62,305 nt of DNA from Nitrososphaerota archaeon. Lineage in GTDB: Archaea > Thermoproteota > Nitrososphaeria > Nitrososphaerales > Gagatemarchaeaceae. The notes beneath the pieces were generated by a model. The model worked only from the letters and a program-made list of their open reading frames with translations, was not told where the DNA came from and ran no database searches. The stretch is taken from NCBI GenBank assembly GCA_029785615.1, contig JAFLZH010000006.1, forward strand, positions 1 to 62,305, read 5' to 3'. Every line of letters begins with the position of its first letter. Position 1 is the first letter of the stretch. A program made the position numbers and the translations under genes. Positions 49,602 to 56,985 of this stretch are shown here, piece after piece.

Positions 49602-50282
49602 CTATCCGATGTAGCCCGGCCTCTGCTCGCGCGAAGACTGGGGGGCAGCCTCCCGTGACTGCTCCGCCATGGCTTGGAGCTGGCTTATCAGCTTCTGCGT
49701 CTCGTCTGCCCTCTCTTTCAGCCTGGAGGTGTCCACCGGGATGTCGAGGATCTTCGACAGCAGCTCGAGGACCGCCTTGGACGCCGAGGCGTCGACCACG
49801 TATCCCGACGTCTCCCCGAGGAGGCACGCCCCCTGCAGCCCTCTGAGCGCCCCCATCCCTATCAGCAGCCCGTTCATCCCGCTGATCCCGCCGTCTTTCA
49901 TCAGAGTGACGCCGTTGGCCGACAGGTCGTCGGCCATCTCCCTGGACGTGCACGCCCCGTACACTTTCGGGGACTGCGAGAACGAGCCTGTGATGTACGC
50001 GGCGAGCGTGTAGATCTTCTTCACCCCGCACTTCTTGGCGAACTTCACGATCCTGTCGGACAGCTCGTATTCCCCCTCAGACGTGGTCGGCTGGGCGTCG
50101 GCCGTGAATACCATGAGGCTCTTCCCTCTCTTCACAGGCGCGAAGTACAGCTCCCCCCTGGGCGCATCCACGGTGCCGTCCTCCTTCACGCTCGCCTGAG
50201 GCGGGAAGGCTGCACTGCCGTACTCGGCAACCTTCTTCAGCTTGAAGGAGGTCACCAGGTGGTCCGCCGCGAGCTTCCCCAC
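49602..50282 (-). CDS. PAC2 family protein, N-terminus uncertain
   Basis: Second PAC2-like protein, at least 226 residues: GKLAADHLVTSFKLKKVAEYGSA matches the early part, and the C-terminal third is a helical tail rich in Q and E. Members act in proteasome assembly. GTG 50282 is the only standard start, but the same frame upstream reads QPVLVCGLPGSGYV, typical of the family, back to the end of the PDCD5-like gene. No ATG, GTG or TTG is there, so a rare start codon or a sequence error is likely. Confidence 0.75.
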   Translation of the reverse strand: MGKLAADHLVTSFKLKKVAEYGSAAFPPQASVKEDGTVDAPRGELYFAPVKRGKSLMVFTADAQPTTSEGEYELSDRIVKFAKKCGVKKIYTLAAYITGSFSQSPKVYGACTSREMADDLSANGVTLMKDGGISGMNGLLIGMGALRGLQGACLLGETSGYVVDASASKAVLELLSKILDIPVDTSRLKERADETQKLISQLQAMAEQSREAAPQSSREQRPGYIG

Positions 50283-50370
50283 ATATCCGCTCCCGGGGAG
50301 CCCGCAGACGAGGACAGGCTGGCGGCCTTTCGGAACCGCGAGGACCTTCTCCTTTACCGACGTCGCTCCT

Positions 50371-50745
50371 TCACCCCTCCTTCTTCCCGAGCTTCTCGCT
50401 CAGGTCCACCAGCTTTCCCTGATCCATCACCTTGATGGATGTCTTCATCCTGAACCTCAGCCCCACCTGCCTGAATATCGAAAGCAACTCCCCGCCTGCG
50501 ATCCTGTCCCTGAGCCGTCCGGCGCGTATCATCCCGGCCAGCTCCCGGACCAGCCTATCTGTCTCCGCAGGATAGAATGAGTATGCCGCCTCGAGGACCT
50601 CCGTCCCCCTGTCGTACAGCATCCTTTCGACGACCTCCCTATCGGTCTCCTCCTTCCTGGCGGCTGGCTCCGCTGCCTTCAGCCTCTTCCTCAGCTCCTC
50701 CATCTTCCGCAGCTCAAGTAGTTTCAGGTCGGCGTCTTCTTCCAT
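50371..50745 (-). CDS. PDCD5-like DNA-binding protein
   Basis: About 124 residues. The basic helical N-terminus (LELRKMEELRKRL) and the C-terminal three-helix part (LVRELAGMIRAGRLRDRIAGGELLSIFRQV) fit the archaeal PDCD5 family, which binds DNA or translation factors. ATG 50769 is in frame, but the box A on the complement near 50774-50782 places the start at ATG 50745. The assignment is by eye. It probably forms a unit with the PAC2 gene. Confidence 0.6.
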   Translation of the reverse strand: MEEDADLKLLELRKMEELRKRLKAAEPAARKEETDREVVERMLYDRGTEVLEAAYSFYPAETDRLVRELAGMIRAGRLRDRIAGGELLSIFRQVGLRFRMKTSIKVMDQGKLVDLSEKLGKKEG

Positions 50746-50981
50746 TGTCTTCAGCCCGCCGTCCCCCATCGCAATAAAACGCTTGCTGACTGGCAGCGCT
50801 CAGGATGGAAAGCCCTCTCCGGTGGACCCTGGCCCGGGGAGTGGCGCATCCTCTGGTCTCAAAGGGCGCACCATCCCCGGGAGGTTGCACGCTGCGTCTC
50901 GCGGAAGTTCCCCGAAACCGGCCACGGGAGGTACGTTCACGCCGGCTGTGGTCGGCGTCGGTCCTTATCGGTGCGGGAGGG

Positions 50982-51536
50982 TCAGATCCAGAGCCCTCCC
51001 ATCATCCCCATGCCCATGAGGCCCATCCCCATCATCCCCATCCCGCCGTACATCATCATGCTGTTCGCCGCCTGCTGCTGGGCCTGCTGAATCGCCTGAA
51101 CGTGCTTGTCCAGCTCCTCCTGGGTCTGGAAGAGCATGCCGTCCAGCTTGCATATCTTCAGGGACGGGTCGATCTTGCTGACAACCTGCTCCCAGAGCCT
51201 CTCCTCGAACTCGTGAGCCCCGTGGATCTCCACCGCAGGCGCGGCCCCCAGGGTGGCGATTCCCTCTATGGCTGGGACCATCAGGTCCCTCCCCCACACC
51301 CCGGCGTGGAGCTGAACCTCGAATTTCCCTGTGGTCCCGGCGACCACGGCGTCGACGTCCCGCACCCTTCCCAGGACTATCTTCTCAACGCTCGACTTCC
51401 TGGCGTGGAGGTCAAGGTAGTTGTCCCTCTTCTCCTCTGACGTGACCTTGAAGCCCTCCCCCTGCAGGAGCGACTTTATGTTCTCATAGACATCCGCTGG
51501 CTTGACGTCCCTTTCTGTGAATCCGTATCTTCGCAT
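50982..51536 (-). CDS. Unknown protein with Met/Gly-rich tail
   Basis: A 184-residue protein. The first 130 residues form an alpha/beta domain of unknown family with one cysteine. The last 25 are almost only Met and Gly (SMMMYGGMGMMGMG and similar). Such tails may bind copper(I) or contact hydrophobic partners. ATG 51536 lies about 26 bases from ATCTAAATCG. Its 5' end faces the cupredoxin gene across about 150 bases, a possible copper context. Confidence 0.7.
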   Translation of the reverse strand: MRRYGFTERDVKPADVYENIKSLLQGEGFKVTSEEKRDNYLDLHARKSSVEKIVLGRVRDVDAVVAGTTGKFEVQLHAGVWGRDLMVPAIEGIATLGAAPAVEIHGAHEFEERLWEQVVSKIDPSLKICKLDGMLFQTQEELDKHVQAIQQAQQQAANSMMMYGGMGMMGMGLMGMGMMGGLWI

Positions 51537-51687
51537 GGGCTTACTGCGAGGGACACCGATTTAGATGTTTGTGATGCGCCTGGGTCCCCCCGGGAGCCTG
51601 GGTTCGCCTCCAGAATGCCGGGTGATTCCCAACTTTGAGAATCGTCCTGTGGCTTAAAAGAAGAAAGCGACCCCGAAGGCTCGGCCA

Positions 51688-52281
51688 ATGAAACTGGTGG
51701 CAATCATCCCGATAATGATGATAGCCCTCGGGGTGGTCGGATGGGGTTGGGTCATAGGGACGACCACGAGCGTGAACGTGGCCGTGGGGGTGCCCCGGCC
51801 GTACAAGCTGACCCTGCTGATAACCGCAGACTCGCCGTGGAACGCCACCACGGGCGGCCCTCGCTACTGGGTGGTCACCCCACAGGGGCTGGAGTCCTCT
51901 GCCAACATCACCCTCCCTGTCGACACTGCAATCCAGCTGACCATCATAGACCAGGACGGGTCGACGCCAGTTACCGCACCCTACTCCTACGTGGAGGGGA
52001 CGATAACCAACGTGATCACCATAACCAACGGCACGACGGGGGTGACGAAGGCGGTCAACTCGCTGGACAACGACACCCAGGTCGGGCACACCTTCAGCAT
52101 CCCTCAGCTCAACCTGAACATACCCGTGGGCGCCCACGTAACCGAGACCGCCGAGTTCACCCTGACCCAGAGGGGGACGTTCACATGGCTCTGCGAAGTC
52201 CCTTGCGGGTTCGGGCCGACCGGACGGGCAGGGCCGATGAGCGGGCCAGGCTGGATGCGAGGGACAGTCACGGTCCAATAG
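51688..52281 (+). CDS. Secreted or anchored cupredoxin-domain protein
   Basis: A 197-residue protein with an N-terminal span (about 1-25) and an extracytoplasmic beta-domain. The copper region has His in VGHTFS and CEVPCG with two cysteines, but the second His seen in CuA proteins is not evident; a Met follows. It resembles subunit II-like cupredoxins of terminal oxidases. ATG 51688 lies about 32 bases after GGCTTAAAAG. Electron transfer is likely but unproven. Confidence 0.75.
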   Translation: MKLVAIIPIMMIALGVVGWGWVIGTTTSVNVAVGVPRPYKLTLLITADSPWNATTGGPRYWVVTPQGLESSANITLPVDTAIQLTIIDQDGSTPVTAPYSYVEGTITNVITITNGTTGVTKAVNSLDNDTQVGHTFSIPQLNLNIPVGAHVTETAEFTLTQRGTFTWLCEVPCGFGPTGRAGPMSGPGWMRGTVTVQ

Positions 52282-52331
52282 AGCAGAGGCGGAGCTCGGA
52301 GGGGCAGGTCGGGTCCGCCGCACCAGCAAGG

Positions 52332-52667
52332 CTAGCCTCTGGTTCTGTGACCGGTCCGGCGGGTTCTTGCCAGGGGCGGAGGCGATGCGTGAGGAGCACC
52401 CATGCTCACGAAAGCGACTCCCACCAACACTAGGCTCACGAATGCTATGGCGGCGAAGACCGTGAGCCTGACGACGGCGGCGTAGTCGGCGTGCGGGACC
52501 AGGTCGGCCCCGATGCCGCCAATCAATACCGACACCATCATCCCAATCATACCCAAGAGGAAAAGGGCCCAACCGGTCGAGAAGGTCCGATGACCCGACG
52601 TCGCCTCGAGGTCTGACGTTCCCGGGCTGCCACAGCGGGCCAAGGCGGCCTGAGAACGCGAGGTCAT
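52332..52667 (-). CDS. Small membrane protein with two spans
   Basis: A 111-residue protein with two hydrophobic segments (WALFLLGMIGMMVSVLIGGIG and FAAIAFVSLVLVGVAF). A longer frame reaches 53072, but ATG 52667 lies 18 bases after the NfeD gene stop and is the natural start. No motif is recognised. Probably cotranscribed with the NfeD-like gene. Confidence 0.6.
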   Translation of the reverse strand: MTSRSQAALARCGSPGTSDLEATSGHRTFSTGWALFLLGMIGMMVSVLIGGIGADLVPHADYAAVVRLTVFAAIAFVSLVLVGVAFVSMGAPHASPPPLARTRRTGHRTRG

Positions 52668-52684
52668 CTTGCTCTCTCGCAACC

Positions 52685-53209
52685 CTAAGGGCTGAGGTCG
52701 GGTCCGGCAAACCTCCCTGTCTTCTGGACCGCAAGGTGGAGGCCTTCTCTGCCCACGACGGTTATTTCGTCGCCGACCACGAGGCCATCCTTGCACCTCG
52801 TCGACCACTCCATCCCGTCGACCCTGACCGAGCAAGCCCCTCCATCTCCGCTCCCGGTGACGACCCCAGTCTTGCCGACCGGGTCGTAGCCCCTGAACTC
52901 GGTAAGCTTGAAGGGACCGCTCGCCTCTATGGCGAAAAAGATGCCAGCCCCCACAAAGAGCATGGTCGCTACCGAAAGCGAGAAGGGGCCACGGGTGCTC
53001 AGCCATCGGACGATGAGGACCAACCCCCCGCTGATGAACGCCCCTATCACCAGAAGCGTGTCTATCCCCCACCTTTCCCAGGCGAAGGTACCCACCTCCC
53101 CACCGCTGGTCTGGGACCCGCCGCTCACGTCACTGCCCCTTCTGGCCTCAGGTGGGGAACCGGCTGCCGTCTTCCCGACAACGGCTCTCGACCCCCTGAC
53201 TCTCCCCAT
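52685..53209 (-). CDS. NfeD-like membrane protein
   Basis: Two membrane spans near the middle (LLVIGAFISGG; ATMLFVGAGIFFAI) are followed by a C-terminal OB-fold segment (GKTGVVTGSGDG...CSVRVDG...VVGDEITVV), as in NfeD proteins that partner with membrane proteases or stomatins. The frame is open upstream to 53308; ATG 53209 gives the cleanest N-terminus. A box A is on the complement of 53279-53285. It precedes the small membrane protein in the same unit. Confidence 0.75.
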   Translation of the reverse strand: MGRVRGSRAVVGKTAAGSPPEARRGSDVSGGSQTSGGEVGTFAWERWGIDTLLVIGAFISGGLVLIVRWLSTRGPFSLSVATMLFVGAGIFFAIEASGPFKLTEFRGYDPVGKTGVVTGSGDGGACSVRVDGMEWSTRCKDGLVVGDEITVVGREGLHLAVQKTGRFAGPDLSP

Positions 53210-53491
53210 GTGTACCGATTCAAGTGGCTGGCCAGCATTCGACTTTCCCGAAGGACGAACCAAGCCTGCTTCACGCGCTATAAACCGGTGGCAACTACGG
53301 CCAGTCACCTACACTAGGCCGCTTGGCGCACCATCCGCTTCACCCCGTCCGACCCATGGACAGAGCCATGCCCGGCCTCCTCCGTTAGCTGCTTTGCGTA
53401 GGAGCCAGCAAAGGTCGCTCAGCAGCACAACCCCGCTGAACCAACGGGGATAATCTGGTCCGAGTTCGCCCCGGCCAGGACTAGTCCGCGG
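53210..53491. other. Intergenic stretch, promoter on minus strand only
   Basis: Contains the box A for the NfeD-like gene (TTTATAG, complement of 53279-53285) and the 3' flank of the ferredoxin gene. I see no tRNA, small RNA or coding frame that I can support here. Confidence 0.4.
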
Positions 53492-53920
53492 CTACGGCTG
53501 AGTGATCTTGATGCTTTGCGTGGGGCAGCTGGTCTCGCAGGCCATGCAGAAGATGCAGTCCATCTCCCTCACCGGGTCGCACTTGTCGCTCCTGTATTGG
53601 TTCCACTCCGGGGTCCCCTGCTCTACCACCTTGTCTTTGCCGGTCCCCGCCTGGCCGGGGTTGAGCAGCCATTCGAACACGAAGACGGGGCAGACGTCCA
53701 TGCAGACCCCGTCGGCGACGCACGACTCCCAGTCGATTGCCACCTGGGTTCCGTGGATCCCGTTGGTGGTCGGATAGGGCTTGCCATCGCCGTCGTTCCT
53801 CGCCGCTCCGGCTGCCCTGACCTTGTGCCCGCCGTGCTCGCCCGTCACGGGGAACTGGTCAGGCTTCGAAAGGAAGTTCGGGTCGATCGGCGCAGACTTG
53901 TAACCTACCTCGCGAGTCAT
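53492..53920 (-). CDS. Ferredoxin of the zinc-containing archaeal type (7Fe/8Fe)
   Basis: A 142-residue ferredoxin. Cluster motifs are CVADGVCMDVCP and CIFCMACETSCP. The N-terminal part holds three histidines and a TGEHGGHK segment, which in Sulfolobus-type proteins binds zinc. It serves as an electron carrier for oxidoreductases. ATG 53920 lies about 33 bases from CTTATAACTC. No partner gene is nearby. Confidence 0.9.
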   Translation of the reverse strand: MTREVGYKSAPIDPNFLSKPDQFPVTGEHGGHKVRAAGAARNDGDGKPYPTTNGIHGTQVAIDWESCVADGVCMDVCPVFVFEWLLNPGQAGTGKDKVVEQGTPEWNQYRSDKCDPVREMDCIFCMACETSCPTQSIKITQP

Positions 53921-54052
53921 ATCAGTAGTGCGGTCGCCGCTGTCAGGGAGTTATAAGTGATGCGGAAGTTAAGGCAACCAATAGGGGGCTCTCATCCCCC
54001 GAGCCCAGCTCCTCATGGCATCCCCTTCGCGGCATGTTAGATTCAGCGCGGC

Positions 54053-54745
54053 CTAGCCAGCGGTCGTCATCGCCTCGAAGCTGCCGTCTGCCCCGATCTT
54101 GTAGACTGTGATCGGCTTTATGGTGAAGATCCCAGCCTCGACCACCCCGGGGGTCGACTTCACCTTCACCTCGAGCTCTCTCGGCTCATCGACGGGCTCG
54201 AACAGGGTGTCCAGGATTATGTTCCCGTTCTCTGTGAAGTAGGGGTACCCCTTGGGCATCAGCCTTTCTTCGGGGACCCCTCCGAGCATCGAGAGCTTCA
54301 ACTTGGCGCTCTCTCTGGCCATGGGGACGACCTCGACGGGGACCCTCACCCCGTTCTCGCAGAGCCTCTTCACGAATTTGCCCTCGCCGGCGACGATGGC
54401 GACGGACTTCGCGCTCCCCATGACGATCTTCTCTTTCAGCAGGGCCCCGCCCCCACCCTTGACCAGGTTGAGGCCTCCGTCGACTTGGTCCGCGCCGTCC
54501 ACCACCAGGTCGACCGAGCCCCTGAAGGGGACCAGCTCGATGCCGTACCTCGTCGCCGCCATCTCGATCTGCGTCGAAGTCGATACCCCCCTGATCCTCT
54601 TCGACCTCTCCATGACGAGGGGGGACAGTTCCTCGAGGAGAGCAGCCACGGTCGAACCGCTCCCCAAGCCGAGGGTCGCGCCCGGGGCGATGCTCTTGGC
54701 GAGCTCCTTGGCCACCCCTTTCAGCGCGTCCCGTGACCTGTCCAT
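54053..54745 (-). CDS. rpiA: Ribose-5-phosphate isomerase A
   Basis: Interconverts ribose-5-phosphate and ribulose-5-phosphate for nucleotide and aromatic synthesis. The 230 residues contain LGSGSTV near residue 27, VDGADQVD near 83 and KGGGGALLKEKI near 96. ATG 54745 overlaps the stop of the preceding coiled-coil gene (TGATG), so both are coupled. Full length for the family. Confidence 0.95.
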   Translation of the reverse strand: MDRSRDALKGVAKELAKSIAPGATLGLGSGSTVAALLEELSPLVMERSKRIRGVSTSTQIEMAATRYGIELVPFRGSVDLVVDGADQVDGGLNLVKGGGGALLKEKIVMGSAKSVAIVAGEGKFVKRLCENGVRVPVEVVPMARESAKLKLSMLGGVPEERLMPKGYPYFTENGNIILDTLFEPVDEPRELEVKVKSTPGVVEAGIFTIKPITVYKIGADGSFEAMTTAG

Positions 54746-55404
54746 CAGCCTTCCTGCTTCTTATCGATGTCTATCTGCTCTAGCTTCGTGAGGGCGTCCA
54801 TCACCTCGTCCCTGATCTCCTTGACCCTCTTCTCAGAATCGCTCATCTCTGGCTTCGCCCTCCTCTCGACGGCGCGCTCAAGGTCGGTGGCCCTCTCGAC
54901 CTTGGGGGCGGCCTCCTTCTTCACCGGCTGGGGGGCCGCGGGGCCCAGCCTCTGCTTAGCCACGTCCAGCCTCGACTCTATGTTCTGTATCTTGCTCTCG
55001 AAGAGCGTCACCAGCTCGCCGCGGAGCCCTTCGAGCTCTCCCACCTCGACGACCAGCTCGACGTCCTTCAGCTTCGCCTGGAGGTCTTTGATCTGGTCGC
55101 TGTAGCGCTTGGAGATCATCTCCCTCTCTTCGCGCGTGATCCTCCCCTCGTTCTCCGCTTCGTAGAGCTTCATCATCGCGGACGAAAGGAGGTCCCTCTC
55201 GACCATGATGGTCCTCATCTCCCTCCGGGAGCGCTCCAAGTCTGCGGAGGTCATGGACGACTCCGTGGTCCTCGTCCCAGCATCGGTGCGCTTCATTACC
55301 ACCTTATCCTGCTTTGGCCTCGTGTAAAACACCGCATAGGAGGCCAACGCACCAAGGCCGAGCCCGACAACACCCGCGACCACGACTGTCAGAACATCGA
55401 CCAT
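54745..55404 (-). CDS. Membrane-anchored coiled-coil protein of unknown function
   Basis: A 219-residue protein. Residues 5-28 form one membrane span (VVVAGVVGLGLGALASYAVF). The rest is a long coiled coil with breaks near residue 160, rich in K, E, R and A. ATG 55404 follows GGGAAAGG, about 40 bases from TTTTATACC. It is coupled with rpiA. Similar layout to the 164-residue protein at 4652. A role in membrane or division organisation is possible but not shown. Confidence 0.65.
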   Translation of the reverse strand: MVDVLTVVVAGVVGLGLGALASYAVFYTRPKQDKVVMKRTDAGTRTTESSMTSADLERSRREMRTIMVERDLLSSAMMKLYEAENEGRITREEREMISKRYSDQIKDLQAKLKDVELVVEVGELEGLRGELVTLFESKIQNIESRLDVAKQRLGPAAPQPVKKEAAPKVERATDLERAVERRAKPEMSDSEKRVKEIRDEVMDALTKLEQIDIDKKQEG

Positions 55405-55503
55405 GCGTGCTTTTCCTTTCCCGTGCTTCTATGCCTTTGGTATAAAAGCAGATTCGCTCGGGATGCCTGACTCGACTAGGGCTTTCGGCGGACTTGCTTT
55501 GCG

Positions 55504-55734
55504 TCAGCTAGGCGGCGGGGAAATCATGATTATGTTGTCCCCCCTCACGATCAGCGTCCCGAGGGAGCTCGACTGCCCGTCCTCGGTCACCTCTTCCGCC
55601 TGCTCGAGGGCCAGGTTCATGTGCTGGTCGAATCCCTGGAGGTTGCCCCTGATGACCTTCCCTCCCTTCAGCTTGATCAGGACGACCTTCCCGACGCTCT
55701 CGTCGAGGACCTTGACTGCCATGTCGACGGACAA
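55504..55734 (-). CDS. LSm (Sm-like) RNA-binding protein
   Basis: A 76-residue Sm fold: VGKVVLIKLKGGKVIRGNLQGFDQHMNLAL forms Sm1 and LGTLIVRGDNIIMI Sm2. The proteins form rings that bind U-rich RNA. TTG 55734 or ATG 55722 may start it. The TATA-like element at 55766-55774 faces both this gene and the PUA gene. Confidence 0.95.
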   Translation of the reverse strand: MSVDMAVKVLDESVGKVVLIKLKGGKVIRGNLQGFDQHMNLALEQAEEVTEDGQSSSLGTLIVRGDNIIMISPPPS

Positions 55735-55765
55735 TATGTTCCCTTGAACCTGCCGTCCGAATTCA

Positions 55766-55774
55766 TTTATTTAA
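55766..55774. promoter_or_regulatory. TATA element possibly shared by divergent LSm and PUA genes
   Basis: TTTATTTAA on the plus strand (TTAAATAAA on the minus strand) lies about 27 bases before the PUA start (55797) and about 34 before the LSm start (55734). The gap between the genes is only 62 bases, so one element may serve both. Confidence 0.5.
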
Positions 55775-55796
55775 GCAGTCATGCGCGCGTCTCCAG

Positions 55797-56276
55797 TTGA
55801 AGAAGTGGGTTCTGTCCCGCAGGGACTCCGCGGTGATGATCGCGAAGATAGAGGCGTCCCTGGGCCTCACGCTGAGCCTGTCGAAGTCGGCCCAGGCCGA
55901 TTGCGCCGAGCCTGAAGCCGGGGTCGTCTTCGTGAGGCTCGACGAGTACGAGTTCGTCCAGTCGGGAGATTCGTTCTTTCCCTACCTTGGCTCGCAGGCT
56001 TCTCTCGCCCTCTTTCCGGCCGTCGTGGTAGACGAGGGGGCCATCAAGTTCCTCATCAACGGGGCCGACGTGATGCGCCCCGGCATAAGAAAGATGGACG
56101 ACTGGGGGGATGCAGGGAAGTTGGTGGTCGTCAAAGAGGAGAAGAAAGGGCGCGCCATCGCGGTCGGCCCTACGAGTGTCTCAGGCGCCCAGGCCGCGGC
56201 CACGTCGAGGGGGGAGTGCGTGAAGAACCTGCACCACGTGGGGGACCGCTACTGGAACGCGCACAAGGCCATCTGA
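55797..56276 (+). CDS. PUA domain RNA-binding protein (MCT1/Tma20-like)
   Basis: A 159-residue protein. The C-terminal PUA domain covers about residues 75-155 (LFPAVVVDEGAIKFLINGADVMRPGI, then AIAVGPTSVSG). The N-terminal part resembles MCT1-like domains that bind ribosomes. TTG 55797 starts about 27 bases after the shared TATA element. A role in translation or rRNA contact is likely. No catalytic residues. Confidence 0.85.
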   Translation: MKKWVLSRRDSAVMIAKIEASLGLTLSLSKSAQADCAEPEAGVVFVRLDEYEFVQSGDSFFPYLGSQASLALFPAVVVDEGAIKFLINGADVMRPGIRKMDDWGDAGKLVVVKEEKKGRAIAVGPTSVSGAQAAATSRGECVKNLHHVGDRYWNAHKAI

Positions 56277-56438
56277 CCCGGGAATACTTTCGCCCTTCCC
56301 TCTCCTATTAAGCTGAGAACGGAATCTCCGACCTGAGAACTATTCTCTACAACAGAGTCTAACTAATTCATGACTGCGATAAAATTGCTGGGCCGCCCTA
56401 CCCTTAATAATGACCGTGACTCACGGAGTAAAACATCA

Positions 56439-56735
56439 ATGTCCGGAATGATGCAGGAGAGGAAGCTCGAAGGTAAGAGCAAAGAGATTCTTCTGAAAGC
56501 CTTGGCGCTCAAGAGCATAGAGGACCTTCCGAAGATTCAGGAGGACGTCTCCAACAAGACGATAGTGATACTCAAGGTGACCCCCCTGGCTCAAAAGAGC
56601 CTCGAGGAGCTGAAGTCCTCGGTCGAACAGCTCTACGAGTTCGCCACATCTGCGGGCGGAGACATCGCAAGGCTCGGGGACGAGAGGGTCGTCATCACCC
56701 CGCCGGGCGTGCGCATCTGGCGCGGCCTCCAGTAG
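56439..56735 (+). CDS. sepF: SepF cell division protein
   Basis: Anchors FtsZ at the membrane in archaea that divide by FtsZ. The core (LKALALKSIEDLPKIQEDV, then ILKVTPLAQKSLEELK, then GGDIARLGDERVVITPPGVRIW) is the SepF fold. An N-terminal amphipathic segment may bind membrane. The frame is open from 56370, but ATG 56439 lies about 33 bases from CCTTAATAAT and gives a 98-residue protein. No ftsZ is in the window. Confidence 0.9.
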   Translation: MSGMMQERKLEGKSKEILLKALALKSIEDLPKIQEDVSNKTIVILKVTPLAQKSLEELKSSVEQLYEFATSAGGDIARLGDERVVITPPGVRIWRGLQ

Positions 56736-56985
56736 CGTCTTCGTCGTCCCGGCCATCCGCGCGGCGGTCTGCCAGGTTCAGCCCCAGGCCGAGGGGGGAT
56801 GAAGTCTTGTCACCAGTCAGCGGCAGGTCACCCCGATGCCTGGGGGTTGCTTTCGTCGGGTCCGGGGACGCGCCTTTGCAGGGTGATGCTTGCGCGGCTC
56901 AGGTTGGGTCGCGGCCGTGAGGGCGACGTCAGGTCTCGATGGGGTTCGACGACGGCCTCGCCACCCCCGCCGGGGCGCGGGGCCC
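56736..56985. other. Intergenic stretch without recognised feature
   Basis: GC-rich and bounded by the ends of sepF and aCPSF1, which converge here. Some C/D-box-like words are present, but they do not form a convincing guide RNA. I find no tRNA, SRP or RNase P signature. Confidence 0.4.

Noticed and set aside
56736-56985. Possible C/D-box or SRP-like RNA
   Set aside because: Boxes are imperfect and unpaired; no terminal stem or conserved SRP loop found.
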